From the NCBI GenBank assembly GCA_965230265.1, contig OZ245999.1:3348001-3412000 (forward strand): a DNA stretch of 64,000 bases, given 5' to 3'. Position 1 is the first letter of the stretch. Every line of letters starts with the position of its first letter. This stretch comes from JAJFKX01 sp965230265. Its GTDB lineage: Bacteria; Pseudomonadota; Gammaproteobacteria; Xanthomonadales; Wenzhouxiangellaceae. This document shows positions 1-9,025 of this stretch, in pieces. The position numbers and the translations under genes were made by a program. Below the pieces are notes generated by a model. That model had not been told where the DNA came from and did not search any database. It worked only from the letters and a program-made list of their open reading frames with translations.

Positions 1-14
1 CTTGGTTTTCTGGT

Positions 15-1343
15 TTATTCTGAGTATTCGATACCCAGTTTTTGCATACGACGATACAGCGATTGCCTGGATAAATTCAATGCGCGTGCCGTTTTGGCAA
101 TGACCCCGCGATTGGATTCCAGTGCCCGCCGGATTTCCTGCTCGCTGGGCTCATTGGATTGGGGTGTTGCCTCATGTAAGCCAAGATCGACAGGTTCGAT
201 AACCTTACTAGAGGTTAACAGCCTGGCGCGATTGACCCGGTTTTCCAATTCGCGCACGTTACCGGGCCAGTCATGGTCGAGTAAGCTTTGAATCGCTGCT
301 TTGCTGAACCGGTGCTGATCGCCAATAAAAAACTCGGCCAGCGGCAGTATATCTGCCGAGCGATTTTTTAAGGCGGGCAGTTCCAATTGAATCACGTTGA
401 TACGGTAAAGCAGGTCTTCGCGCATCTGCCCGCTGTCAACAGCCTGCTTTAGGTCTGCATTGGTCGCACTGATCAAGCGAACCTTGGCATGTCTGGTTTT
501 ATTGGAGCCAAGACGCTCAAATTCACCGGTTTGCAGCACACGCAATAATTTTTTTTGACCTTCCAAAGGTAAATTGGCAATTTCATCCAAAAACAATGTG
601 CCGCCATCGGCTGCTTCAAAGCGACCAATTCTGGCTTTATCAGCGCCGGTATAAGCCCCCGCCTCCAAACCAAAAACTTCTGCTTCGATCAGGTTTTCCG
701 GCAGTGCGCCGGCATTGACGGTAATAAAGGCTTTTTCAGCAACAGCAGAGTTGGCCTGAATCAGCTCTGCAATTTTTTGTTTGCCGCTGCCGTTGGGTCC
801 GGTGATTAAAACCGCCACATCAGACCGGGCTATGCGAGTTGCCAGAGTGATAATCTCGTGCATGGCATCGCTGGCATAAATAATGCCGCATAAATCAAAT
901 TTTTCAGCCAGCTTTTGACGGCGATCAACCAGTTGTTGATTGCGACGCTCCCGGTCTTTACGGTGTTGACTTAATTCCAGCAGGTTTTTTATGGTTGTAA
1001 TTAATTTATCGTCATCCCAGGGCTTTTGCAGATAATCGGCCGCACCCGCTTTGACCAGACTGACGGCATGCTCCAAATGCGTCCATGCCGTTAACAAGAT
1101 GATCGGAATATTGGGATTAACTTCTCTCAGTTTGTGAAAAAGCTCGATACCTTCATGGCCGCTGGTGGAGTCCTGATCAAAATTCATATCTTGAATAATC
1201 AAATCAGGAACAACCTGTTGCATCAGGCTCAGCCCTTCCTGTGGCGATGTTGCCACAACGCTGTTGATCTGGTGCAAATCGAGCATCAAGCTCAATGCTT
1301 CACTGATGCCGGTATTGTCCTCAATGATTAAAATAGTCGGCAT
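15..1343 (-). CDS. Sigma-54-dependent response regulator (NtrC family)
   Basis: A 442-aa enhancer-binding response regulator. The receiver domain covers about residues 1-120, with phospho-acceptor Asp52 (IIQDMNF) and the conserved Lys107 (QKPW). An AAA+ domain follows, with a Walker A variant GPNGSGKQ at 182-189 and the sigma-54 contact loop as GAYTGA at 229-234 (GAFTGA is usual). The C-terminus is a Fis-type helix-turn-helix (AKTARALNLSRQSLYRRMQ). The ATG at 1343 is chosen because the receiver fold begins there; it lies 7 bp after the stop of the upstream permease. The gene is last of five in a transporter operon whose promoter region carries a sigma-54 site and a palindrome, so it probably autoregulates the operon. 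Its partner kinase is not visible and may lie beyond the left edge. Family assignment is firm; the signal sensed is unknown. Confidence 0.93.
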   Translation of the reverse strand: MPTILIIEDNTGISEALSLMLDLHQINSVVATSPQEGLSLMQQVVPDLIIQDMNFDQDSTSGHEGIELFHKLREVNPNIPIILLTAWTHLEHAVSLVKAGAADYLQKPWDDDKLITTIKNLLELSQHRKDRERRNQQLVDRRQKLAEKFDLCGIIYASDAMHEIITLATRIARSDVAVLITGPNGSGKQKIAELIQANSAVAEKAFITVNAGALPENLIEAEVFGLEAGAYTGADKARIGRFEAADGGTLFLDEIANLPLEGQKKLLRVLQTGEFERLGSNKTRHAKVRLISATNADLKQAVDSGQMREDLLYRINVIQLELPALKNRSADILPLAEFFIGDQHRFSKAAIQSLLDHDWPGNVRELENRVNRARLLTSSKVIEPVDLGLHEATPQSNEPSEQEIRRALESNRGVIAKTARALNLSRQSLYRRMQKLGIEYSE

Positions 1344-1350
1344 CAGGGAC

Positions 1351-2559
1351 TCAAACCGTTCTGGTAGCAATAGCGGGTGAAACTCTGGCCGCTTTGCGCG
1401 CGGGGCCCAATGCCGCCAAAAAACCCAGACACCAGATGGCAATCAGACCGATGGGTAGATATATTTTATTCAAGCGTGGCATTTCAAAGTTCTCGACCAG
1501 GTATATATTCAATAATACTGTCAGTATCATGCCAATGCTTAAGCCAATGGTCGTGATCAACCAGTTCTCTACCAGAAAATAGCGTATCACATGGAATTTT
1601 TGTGCACCCAATGCACGGCGTGTGCCGATTTGTTTGGTGCGTTGATTAACCAGGAAGCTAACCAGCCCAATAATGCCCATAGCTGTAATGACGACCAATA
1701 AAATAATCACTGTCATCATTACCACCGCAATGGTGTAATCGCTGGCATAACTGCGTGCGGCATATTCCTCCATGGAGCGCAACTGCCTCAATATCCGTTG
1801 TGAATTGATACCGGCCAGTGTTTCCTCTACCTGAGGCATTAGCTGATCACGCAACCCCGGTTCGGCACGGATCAGATAACGGGTCTGGTTGCTGATGGTC
1901 TGCCCAGGCAAAATAGTCACCTGTGCTAAACCATCCCACCCGACCCATGAGCCGTGCATATGTTGGATAATGCCAACCACTTCGATGGGTCTGGAGTCAA
2001 AAAATACCGTTTTACCCAGAGCTGTCTCACTCTCATCAGGAAACAGCTGATCGTCAAGCGCTTGGCTGATCAACATAACATTGGGTAAAACACCACTGTT
2101 GTCTTCTCTATAAACCATTTCATCACGGGTAAAACTTCGACCGCTGCTTAAGGTAATACCCAAGGTTTCCACGGCATTTTGGTTCATCATGTAAACACCG
2201 GTACTCACAGTTGGCGCAGTGTCGTCCAGGCTGGTGGTGATACCCTCACCCCAGCCACCGCCAGACAGCGGAATGCTGTTGGTATTGCTTGCGGCAATGA
2301 CACCCGGGATGGCCCGAATGGCTTCAAGATCTTGATCGGCGGTGATTTTGGCATCATGCTGATTGCCAATACCCTGGCTGGTAATAGCAAAAATATTTTC
2401 CACATCCATGCCGGTAGGCCGATTCATAAATTCGTATCGTTTATAAATAATAAACGCTCCATTACAGATAATAGCCAGCGTGACAGCGATTTGGGTAGCG
2501 ATAAGTATGGCGCCCAGTTTATTGCGTAACATGGCGCTGAGAATGGGTCTGATTTCCAT
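1351..2559 (-). CDS. MacB-like ABC transporter permease (FtsX family), second copy
   Basis: A 402-aa inner-membrane permease with the MacB/FtsX plan. There is one transmembrane helix near residues 18-38, a periplasmic core of roughly 230 residues, then three C-terminal helices at about 278-300, 328-350 and 368-388. The cytoplasmic coupling segment between the first two C-terminal helices (QRTKQIGTRRALGAQ) is typical of the family. It sits between the other permease and the response regulator and presumably pairs with that permease and the ATPase to form a heterodimeric tripartite exporter. The substrate cannot be read from sequence; MacB relatives export macrolides, peptides or lipoproteins. 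Confidence 0.9.
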   Translation of the reverse strand: MEIRPILSAMLRNKLGAILIATQIAVTLAIICNGAFIIYKRYEFMNRPTGMDVENIFAITSQGIGNQHDAKITADQDLEAIRAIPGVIAASNTNSIPLSGGGWGEGITTSLDDTAPTVSTGVYMMNQNAVETLGITLSSGRSFTRDEMVYREDNSGVLPNVMLISQALDDQLFPDESETALGKTVFFDSRPIEVVGIIQHMHGSWVGWDGLAQVTILPGQTISNQTRYLIRAEPGLRDQLMPQVEETLAGINSQRILRQLRSMEEYAARSYASDYTIAVVMMTVIILLVVITAMGIIGLVSFLVNQRTKQIGTRRALGAQKFHVIRYFLVENWLITTIGLSIGMILTVLLNIYLVENFEMPRLNKIYLPIGLIAIWCLGFLAALGPARKAARVSPAIATRTV

Positions 2560-2591
2560 AATTGATTTCCTTGGTTCTGCTGGAATATCGG

Positions 2592-3920
2592 TTATTGTGT
2601 TTTTAACGATGTGGCTGGTGCTAAACCCGACACTCGAATGGCTGGATACAAGCCGACAATTAAACTGGCAAGCAAAGAGATACCGATGGCGGTGAAAACC
2701 ATCGTCCAGTCCATCTCAAACAATATGGCGTCGGCTGAGGTGGCACGCATTAATGATTTAATTCCCTGCAACCCGAAAATAGACAACAGAATACCCAACA
2801 GCCCGCCAAATAATCCGACCAGCATAATTTCAATAACATACTGTCGAATTAAATCCAGACGACTGGCGCCCAATGCTCGGCGCAAGGCTATTTGAGGGGT
2901 TCTGGCCAGCAGCTTAGCCAGCATTAAACCAATGGTATTTAATAAACAAACCACTAAAAATAAGAATGACAAAGCGACCATGATTTTAATGCTGTCATCG
3001 ACGACTTCTTGTTCAAGCAGATAATCTTCGACATTAAGCACCGAAAAATTGGCGGGTTTTTCATAACGGCCTAGAGCCTTTTGTGAATCAATATAGTTTT
3101 TTATGTAATCGCCATAAGCTTCAGAATCACGTGCGCTGGAAAACTCTACCCAATAGCTGATCCAACGGCATTCAGAAGCCATGAAGGTTTCGAAGCTGTC
3201 GATTTCCGGTGTGGCACCGTTGCAATTGGTGTTACCAACGGTATCCAGTTGCAACGGCCAGGCCAGCGAGAACGGCATAAACATGTCTTCGACATCATTA
3301 AACGGGCCGTTGGTAATGTCATAAAAAAGTGGGCTCGGTTGCCAATCATCAATGACACCACTGACTCGAAATTCCCGTTCATCCATGACTACGGTACGAC
3401 CGGTTGAATCTTCGCCACCAAACAATATGTCGTTGGTTTCACGGGTCAAAACGACTACTTGAGATGCTGCCTGTGCTTCATCGTCCGACCACGCGCCACC
3501 ATATAAAAAGGGAACATCAAACATACTGAAAAAATCACGTCCGGTGATGCGCGAAATGGCTAAAAAAGGTGCCGCACCATTGTTTTGTGGTTGCACGGCG
3601 AAAGCGGCTTTAAACATGGCCGCTTGACGTAACGGCAAATCACCTTCGAGCAAGTTCAGGGTGTCTGTATAAGTGAGTTGTTGCGGTGGGCGCTCCGGGT
3701 TGTTGATATCGTCATCAGGGCTCAGCTCGGTGTTATCTAGCTGTACAGCAAACACCACACTGGATTTTTCCGGGATAGGGTTTTTTGCTGATAAATAATA
3801 AACATTCAACATCGTGATGCAGGCAGCAATACCGACACCAATAGCAGCAATCATCAAGGAAGATAAAATGGGATGTCGGCGTATGGACAATAACGCCAAG
3901 CGTAAATTATAGAGCAACAT
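2592..3920 (-). CDS. MacB-like ABC transporter permease (FtsX family), first copy
   Basis: A 442-aa permease with the same architecture as its downstream neighbour: an N-terminal helix at about residues 15-40, a large periplasmic domain, and three C-terminal helices. The coupling segment is ARTPQIALRRALGASR. The open frame extends further upstream, but the ATG at 3920 is preferred because the protein then starts with the family-typical MLLYNLRLALLSIRRHP. With this start the gene overlaps the end of the ATPase gene by 14 bp, which suggests translational coupling. The two permeases share little sequence apart from the fold, so the transporter is probably heteromeric. Confidence 0.9.
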   Translation of the reverse strand: MLLYNLRLALLSIRRHPILSSLMIAAIGVGIAACITMLNVYYLSAKNPIPEKSSVVFAVQLDNTELSPDDDINNPERPPQQLTYTDTLNLLEGDLPLRQAAMFKAAFAVQPQNNGAAPFLAISRITGRDFFSMFDVPFLYGGAWSDDEAQAASQVVVLTRETNDILFGGEDSTGRTVVMDEREFRVSGVIDDWQPSPLFYDITNGPFNDVEDMFMPFSLAWPLQLDTVGNTNCNGATPEIDSFETFMASECRWISYWVEFSSARDSEAYGDYIKNYIDSQKALGRYEKPANFSVLNVEDYLLEQEVVDDSIKIMVALSFLFLVVCLLNTIGLMLAKLLARTPQIALRRALGASRLDLIRQYVIEIMLVGLFGGLLGILLSIFGLQGIKSLMRATSADAILFEMDWTMVFTAIGISLLASLIVGLYPAIRVSGLAPATSLKTQ

Positions 3921-4635
3921 GGCTGGAATCCTGGTTCTGACTTTGATTAAGGGGCAGCTGTGAGACTTCTTCCAGATCACTGATCTGGCCATCCAATAAA
4001 TAAATGTTTCTGTGTGCCCGTCTGGCCAATTCCGGATCATGAGTCACCATAATGATGGTCACGCCTTGATCATTAATAGACTCGAGTAATTCCATCACTT
4101 GTCTGGCCATCAGCGAATCCAGATTACCGGTTGGCTCATCGGCCAATAAAAAACGGGGTGAGCCAGCCAGTGCACGGGCAATGGCAACCCGCTGTTGCTG
4201 TCCGCCGGAGAGTTCAGCAGGCAGGTGTTTTGCTCTGGATGACAAACCGACATTTTCAAGTGCATTTTCTATGCGGTCTTTACGTTCACCGGCATTCATA
4301 TCCCGGTAGCGCAAAGGCACATCAACATTGTCAAAAATATTTAAATCGGGTATCAGATTAAAACTCTGAAAAATAAAACCGATTTTTTCGTTGCGCAGGC
4401 GTGAGCGCCGGGTATCAGGCAGGTTGCTGATGTCTTCGCCATCCAGCATGTATTGTCCGGTTTCAAAGTCCTCAAGTAAGCCGGCAATATTTAGAAAAGT
4501 GGTTTTGCCGGAACCTGATGGACCAGTGACAGCAATAAACTCACCATCATTAACCGTCAAATTAAAGCTGCGCAGTGCATGTGTTTCTATTAAACGGGTT
4601 CGAAAGATTTTGGAGATATCGGTCATCTTGAGCAT
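3907..4635 (-). CDS. ABC transporter ATP-binding protein (MacB/LolD type)
   Basis: A 242-aa ATPase with Walker A GPSGSGKT (residues 38-45), Q-loop near 90, signature LSGGQQQR near 142-149, Walker B FLLADEP near 162-168 and the H-loop THDPE. It belongs to the LolD/MacB group that energises FtsX-type permeases by mechanotransmission rather than by moving substrate through the membrane helices. The start at 4635 is supported by GAGGAA seven bases upstream. It overlaps the first permease and follows the HlyD-like adaptor by 30 bp, completing an export operon without its own outer-membrane channel. Confidence 0.95.
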   Translation of the reverse strand: MLKMTDISKIFRTRLIETHALRSFNLTVNDGEFIAVTGPSGSGKTTFLNIAGLLEDFETGQYMLDGEDISNLPDTRRSRLRNEKIGFIFQSFNLIPDLNIFDNVDVPLRYRDMNAGERKDRIENALENVGLSSRAKHLPAELSGGQQQRVAIARALAGSPRFLLADEPTGNLDSLMARQVMELLESINDQGVTIIMVTHDPELARRAHRNIYLLDGQISDLEEVSQLPLNQSQNQDSSHVAL

Positions 4636-4665
4636 AGGGTGTTCCTCAAAGGTATTTATGCAAAA

Positions 4666-5940
4666 TTATTGATTTAGCAAAATGGATGTTTCGTTGTTAA
4701 ATGGCTCCAGGCTGGAAAGAACGATTTCTTCGCCAGGCTCCAGACCCGATAAAATTTCTATCCGATCGACGCTGACAGCGCCGGTTAATATTTCACGTCG
4801 CTCGGCAACGGAATCATTCACGACGTAGGCAATTCGCCCGGCGCCGGAGTCGTAAAACGGACCACGACGAACCACCAGCGCATCTTGTTTTGATTCCAGA
4901 ATGATTCGCACTGACATGCGCTGGTTTTGGCGCAAGCCGGAAGGGGTGTCTCCAACAAAGCGCACTCGACCCGTCACCACATTGTTTTGTACTTCAGGTG
5001 AAATGGCACTGACGTAACCGTCATAACGGTTTTGACCGGTGGTAATCGAGGTTGGGATTTGCAGACCCAGAACATCGGCATAGGATTCAGGAATATCCAC
5101 CTCCAGCTCAAAGGCCATTAAATCCACCACGGACATTAGGTTTTGATTGGCATTAACATAAGATCGCTCAGTGACGGCGATATCACCGACCACCCCTTCA
5201 ACGGGTGAGTGTAATTCCAGATCATCGACGCGACGCTTTAATTCATCCACCACCAGCTGTTGCCTTTGCAGCTCACTTTCCTGGGTTTCCAGTTCAAAGG
5301 CGATGGCGTCATCCAGTAGTTTGGTTTCAGCCGTCACATGATTAAACTCAAGCTCAGCAGTGGTGAAGGTATCGTTGGCCTGTTCGTAATCAATCTGACT
5401 GTAAACCCCTTTTTCGAAGCCTATTTGCGCTCGCCGTTTTTCACGGCCGGCAGCAGTCAGCGCAACCCGGGCATCGTCCAGACGCTTGCTCTGTGCAAGC
5501 TGTCTGGTGCGCGAATCAATCTTAAGCCGCTTAGATTCTGTAATGGCACCATCAAGTGTGGCCTGCTCTTGCTGCAGTTGGCTGCTCAGTTCAGGGCTGT
5601 CGATGACTGCTAAAATCTGACCCTCGGTGACCGTATCACCAGAGTTGACCCGCAAATAAACGGTGCCGGCGGCGGGGCTAAATAGCATTGGACTCACTGC
5701 AGCCACAACCCGCCCCTGAACCATCACATCACGAACAAAATCTGAACGCTCCACTGTTGCGAAACGTAAACGTTCTGCAGAGACCGACTGGCTGATACTT
5801 GACCAGCGAATCAGTGAAGGCATCAACAACACAGCTGCAATCAATCCAACACCGAGAAAAGCGGCGATAGTGAAAGTGCGCTTTTTATTGCTGCGCTTAA
5901 TAACAACGTCCTGGGCTGATGTATCTCGTATTTTCTTCAT
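4666..5940 (-). CDS. MacA/HlyD-family periplasmic adaptor
   Basis: A 424-aa membrane fusion protein. It has a short basic N-terminus, one transmembrane helix at about residues 25-43, a lipoyl/barrel half motif around 75-105, a long coiled-coil hairpin at about 110-245 rich in Gln, Glu and Arg, then the second barrel half and a beta-barrel/membrane-proximal domain. It would bridge the inner-membrane ABC permeases to an outer-membrane factor encoded elsewhere. An in-frame start exists at 6006, but the predicted sigma-54 start site falls at about 5941, which would exclude it and leave the ATG at 5940 essentially leaderless. No Shine-Dalgarno sequence is visible at 5940. It is the first gene of the five-gene operon. 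Confidence 0.88.
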   Translation of the reverse strand: MKKIRDTSAQDVVIKRSNKKRTFTIAAFLGVGLIAAVLLMPSLIRWSSISQSVSAERLRFATVERSDFVRDVMVQGRVVAAVSPMLFSPAAGTVYLRVNSGDTVTEGQILAVIDSPELSSQLQQEQATLDGAITESKRLKIDSRTRQLAQSKRLDDARVALTAAGREKRRAQIGFEKGVYSQIDYEQANDTFTTAELEFNHVTAETKLLDDAIAFELETQESELQRQQLVVDELKRRVDDLELHSPVEGVVGDIAVTERSYVNANQNLMSVVDLMAFELEVDIPESYADVLGLQIPTSITTGQNRYDGYVSAISPEVQNNVVTGRVRFVGDTPSGLRQNQRMSVRIILESKQDALVVRRGPFYDSGAGRIAYVVNDSVAERREILTGAVSVDRIEILSGLEPGEEIVLSSLEPFNNETSILLNQ

Positions 5941-5951
5941 AGGGAGTAATA

Positions 5952-5967
5952 TGCAAAAAGCGTACCA
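5952..5967 (-). promoter_or_regulatory. Sigma-54 (-24/-12) promoter of the export operon
   Basis: On the minus strand the sequence is TGGTAC-GCTTT-TTGCA, against the consensus TGGCAC-N5-TTGCA, with exact 16-bp spacing and both invariant GG and GC dinucleotides. The predicted transcription start is near 5941, one base ahead of the adaptor start codon. The last gene of the operon encodes a sigma-54 activator, which fits. Confidence 0.75.
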
Positions 5968-6030
5968 ATATATAAAAGCTTTGTTTTTCAACGGCTTAAT
6001 AGGCACTTTATTTTATTGATGCTGATAAAG

Positions 6031-6057
6031 TGTCCGATCGGACAGTAGAAGTGTCCG
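6031..6057. promoter_or_regulatory. Putative activator-binding palindrome upstream of the sigma-54 promoter
   Basis: TGTCCGATCGGACA (6031-6044) is a perfect 14-bp palindrome, followed eight bases later by a further half site TGTCCG (6052-6057). The palindrome centre lies about 97 bp upstream of the predicted start site, the usual distance for an enhancer-binding protein. It is likely the target of the regulator encoded at 15-1343; the match is inferred from position only. Confidence 0.65.
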
Positions 6058-6184
6058 CCATATTGCATTTTATTTATATCAGTAGTAATCTTTTCGTAGG
6101 TCAAGATTCGTTGCCGGGGCCATGAATCTTTTAACTTTCCTGATTCACAGCACAAGGACTAACGCTGTTCAATAACTGGCAAAT

Positions 6185-6691
6185 ATGAAATCACTGGTAA
6201 TCATTGCGGCGATATTACTCAATACCCTGGTATTGGCTGCAGATTTGCCAGAGTATGCGACAGCCTATGATCCGGAAAGGAACCCTTTTGTGGATTTCAA
6301 AATGGCAATGAATGAAGCAAAAGCCGATCAGAAACTGATCCTGATGGAGCTTGGCGGGGACTGGTGCAGCTGGTGTCATGTATTGGACAAATTTTTACAT
6401 AGAAACCGCAAAATAAAGCAGGGCTTGCTGGATGTGTTTGTGGTGATGAAGGTGAATGTGAGTGAACAGAACTGGAATGAGGAGTTTCGCAGTCATTTAC
6501 CGGACGTAATCGCTTACCCCCACTTTTTTATTGCAGATTCGGATGGTCATGTGATTGCCTCACAGGATGTTGCGGATCTTGTCGATGGCATTGTGGATGA
6601 AAACACTTATTCAAGAAGATTGTTTAAGAGATTTATAGCCGTATGGTCAGAGGCCAATCAGGCCATTCAAAAACTCAAAGCCCGCGCATAA
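6185..6691 (+). CDS. Exported thioredoxin-like protein
   Basis: A 168-aa protein with a signal peptide (residues 1 to about 19, ending LVLAA) and a thioredoxin fold. The redox motif is WCSWC with cysteines 61 and 64, followed by HVLDKF, as in the thioredoxin_7/DUF255-like group. It probably acts in the periplasm on disulfides or thiols. The cis-Pro region is seen as VIAYPHFFI. It is a lone gene, divergent from the export operon across the regulatory region at 5941-6184. Partner and substrate are unknown. Confidence 0.83.
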   Translation: MKSLVIIAAILLNTLVLAADLPEYATAYDPERNPFVDFKMAMNEAKADQKLILMELGGDWCSWCHVLDKFLHRNRKIKQGLLDVFVVMKVNVSEQNWNEEFRSHLPDVIAYPHFFIADSDGHVIASQDVADLVDGIVDENTYSRRLFKRFIAVWSEANQAIQKLKARA

Positions 6692-6717
6692 TTATTTAAA
6701 TAAAACGGTTTGTGCTT

Positions 6718-8220
6718 TCAACTATTCTTAGTAGCGTAACGAGTTTGCTCACGCAAAGTTGTCCGCAATACCCATTTTTCACCCACTTCAACAGGCATAC
6801 CATGATGCAGTGATAATTTATCCGGATGCCCATCGGGCAGTACGTTGTAATGCATCATTGCTGCGTCGGTTGCATGGGTGACGGTGACATCCGTCTTCGG
6901 GTAAAAAGTTTCTCCGCCACGTTCAGCCGCTTGCAGGCACATCAAAAAAGTAATGACGCGCTGTCCGGCATGATCATTTACTTTATCGCGCATATCGTCG
7001 ATTTCGTGATTTTCAAAATAGTCGACATGTGGCCGGTACTCCTGACCGGGTTTGTAGCTAATCACTGAGCAGGGATCAATTTTTTCCATGTCCCAGTTTG
7101 TAGCGGCGGCTACACGTTGTTCAATACAGCGAACGATGGTGTCTGAGTCCAAGGTGCCAAAAGCCATCCCGGTTCCATTAAAAAACTCACTTTCTGCGTT
7201 GCCGCGGGTGCCACGACCCGAGTATTGCTCAGGGCTGGTCATTGCGCCGCCAACCATTCGCAGGATATGGGTACGTTCTTCGCGGGTAAGAAACCCCGAG
7301 CTGGTTGCCACGCGGGGGCTTTGACTGACCCAGTGCCAGTCAGCGGGTTTTGCGCGATAAACCTCATCGTTGTGATGCATAACCTGTAACCGATTTTCAT
7401 CTGAAAAGCCCAATGAAGGATGGTCAATTTTTGCAAAGTGAGCCTCCAAACGATCAACCACCGGGTGACGCGTGGCAGGAAGCACAAAACCACCGGATAG
7501 TTGCTGTCGAAGAGCAGCAGCAGCAACATAATTTTGTTTAAGACGTGCCAACCACGATGAAGCTTGCTCACGGTATCGCTCGCCAGGGGCCAGTTCATCA
7601 GCCACTTTGCGAGCATCTTCAATGCCTGCTTCTGCAGCAAAAAGCAATAAGGCACGGGCAAATGCCAAATCCTGTTGCATGCCAGTGCCATGCGCAAACC
7701 GCAGACCCAGAGAGTAATAAGCCAATGCAGACCCTAAGGCGCAGGCCCGCGCAAATGCTGTTGCTGAGGCCTGTGCATCAAGCACTTCATCCAGGGTGCT
7801 GGCAAGGTAGCCAACCTCCCAGGCCGGGTGTTGAAAACCGGCATCGGCGAGCTGACGCAGCAATTCAAGTGCCCGTTCTGGCTGGTATTCAACGCCAACA
7901 CCGCGCAGACAAAGGTTTGCCAGGCGGTCTATGGCGTGTCCGACACGGGACTTGGCAGCCTGTTCCAGCCATTTCGCTGCCAGTGGTAGGCTATCAGGCA
8001 GTGATAGATTGTGCAGATAAAAAGCGCTTAATAACCATTGCGCTGCAGGTGCCTGGCTACCATCAGCAAGCTTTTCAAGAAGCGCCAGCCCTCTGTCACA
8101 TTGTGTACTGCCCGGCGGGTTTTCACTCAGCAGGCGATTACCCAGTTGCACCCCGGCCACCTCATTGCCGCTGGCGGCTGCCTGCTCAAGTTGGGCAATG
8201 GTGGGTTGATTGGCTTGCAT
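6718..8220 (-). CDS. Sel1-repeat protein fused to a prolyl-4-hydroxylase domain
   Basis: A 500-aa cytoplasmic protein, no signal peptide. Residues 1 to about 220 form Sel1/TPR-like helical repeats (for example AAKWLEQAAKSRVGHAIDRL and YYSLGLRFAHGTGMQQD). Residues of about 295-495 form a 2-oxoglutarate/Fe(II) dioxygenase of the prolyl-4-hydroxylase type. The iron ligands are visible as H398 and D400 (RPHVDYF) and H472 (SLHHGMPV), with 2-oxoglutarate-binding K482 (GEKWVLRT). The enzyme should hydroxylate a proline-like side chain in a protein; the repeats may select the substrate. AGGAA stands 11 bases ahead of the ATG. The gene is monocistronic and ends 26 bp from the convergent thioredoxin-like gene. 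Confidence 0.9.
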   Translation of the reverse strand: MQANQPTIAQLEQAAASGNEVAGVQLGNRLLSENPPGSTQCDRGLALLEKLADGSQAPAAQWLLSAFYLHNLSLPDSLPLAAKWLEQAAKSRVGHAIDRLANLCLRGVGVEYQPERALELLRQLADAGFQHPAWEVGYLASTLDEVLDAQASATAFARACALGSALAYYSLGLRFAHGTGMQQDLAFARALLLFAAEAGIEDARKVADELAPGERYREQASSWLARLKQNYVAAAALRQQLSGGFVLPATRHPVVDRLEAHFAKIDHPSLGFSDENRLQVMHHNDEVYRAKPADWHWVSQSPRVATSSGFLTREERTHILRMVGGAMTSPEQYSGRGTRGNAESEFFNGTGMAFGTLDSDTIVRCIEQRVAAATNWDMEKIDPCSVISYKPGQEYRPHVDYFENHEIDDMRDKVNDHAGQRVITFLMCLQAAERGGETFYPKTDVTVTHATDAAMMHYNVLPDGHPDKLSLHHGMPVEVGEKWVLRTTLREQTRYATKNS

Positions 8221-8308
8221 ATTTAAGTAAAGTTCCTGAGCTTAGGTGATGAGAATGCTATCGAACATAATTAGATTTATCACCCCAGAAGTATATGCAC
8301 AAAAGAAG

Positions 8309-8385
8309 TGGCGCGCCCGAGAGGATTCGAACCTCTGACCCCTGCCTTCGGAGGGCAGTACTCTATCCAGCTGAGCTACGGGCGC
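8309..8385 (-). tRNA. tRNA-Arg (anticodon CCG)
   Basis: A 77-nt tRNA on the minus strand, 5' end at 8385. The acceptor stem GCGCCCG pairs with CGGGCGC, the D arm is TAGCTCAGCTGGATAGAG, and the anticodon stem CTGCC/GGCAG encloses the loop CTCCGAA with anticodon CCG. The T arm is CAGAGGTTCGAATCCTCTC, with discriminator G. The CCA end is encoded (plus strand TGG at 8309-8311). It decodes CGG. Confidence 0.97.
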
Positions 8386-8467
8386 CTATAGTGAGCTTGA
8401 GGGGCGTATTGTAGGCAAGGTAGTGGGTTTACGCCAGTTTGGCATGGTGTGTGGCATCAGCTACCGT

Positions 8468-8473
8468 TATAAT
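8468..8473 (+). promoter_or_regulatory. Candidate -10 element for the cytochrome gene
   Basis: A perfect TATAAT lies 52 bp ahead of the cytochrome start codon. The -35 position holds only TGGTGT at 17-bp spacing, so the call rests mainly on the -10 box. Confidence 0.4.
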
Positions 8474-8524
8474 AGCGGGCTGTATCAAGCGGCTGTGCCG
8501 CCATTTTATTAAGGAGTTTAAGGC

Positions 8525-9025
8525 ATGGATCACGAAGATAGCGTGTTCATGAAACGTTTTAGCCTACTGATTGTGGCTTTAATGGTGTTTACTGTGGTCA
8601 TCATTTTTTATGCATTGCATCTGCATAATCAGCTTGTACCCAGCGAAAATCCAATTCGGGAAGAAGTAAAACTGGCGCGAATTCAACCAACGACCGGTGT
8701 TTATGCCGGTGAAACCGGACGTGCGCAAGCAGCCGAGGCAGCGGCAGCACTGGCAGCCGCTAGACCCGCCGCTTTTGGTGGTAGCCTGGATGAAGAGCAG
8801 ATTTATAATGCAGTCTGCGCTGCATGCCACACCACAGGTGCGGCAGGTTCGCCGGTATTAAATGATCCATCGGCCTGGACCGATCGCCTGGCACAGGGTA
8901 TCGATACGCTGGTTGAACATGCGATTGATGGTTACAACCTGATGCCTGCCAAAGGCGGACGCTCTGATCTGAGTGATGAGCAGGTTCGTGTGACCGTAGA
9001 GTGGATGGTGGCACAGGTTCAATAA
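8525..9025 (+). CDS. Membrane-anchored cytochrome c5-like protein
   Basis: A 166-aa class I cytochrome c. An N-terminal helix (residues about 11-32) anchors it to the inner membrane. A linker rich in Ala (about 65-85) leads to the haem domain, with motif CAACH (C98, C101, H102) and the likely axial ligand M140 in NLMPAKGG. The pattern matches the CycB/cytochrome c5 family, small periplasmic electron carriers to terminal oxidases or other reductases. A strong ribosome-binding site AAGGAG stands eight bases before the ATG. The stop codon overlaps the next start (TAATG), yet a hairpin terminator follows at once. Confidence 0.9.
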   Translation: MDHEDSVFMKRFSLLIVALMVFTVVIIFYALHLHNQLVPSENPIREEVKLARIQPTTGVYAGETGRAQAAEAAAALAAARPAAFGGSLDEEQIYNAVCAACHTTGAAGSPVLNDPSAWTDRLAQGIDTLVEHAIDGYNLMPAKGGRSDLSDEQVRVTVEWMVAQVQ

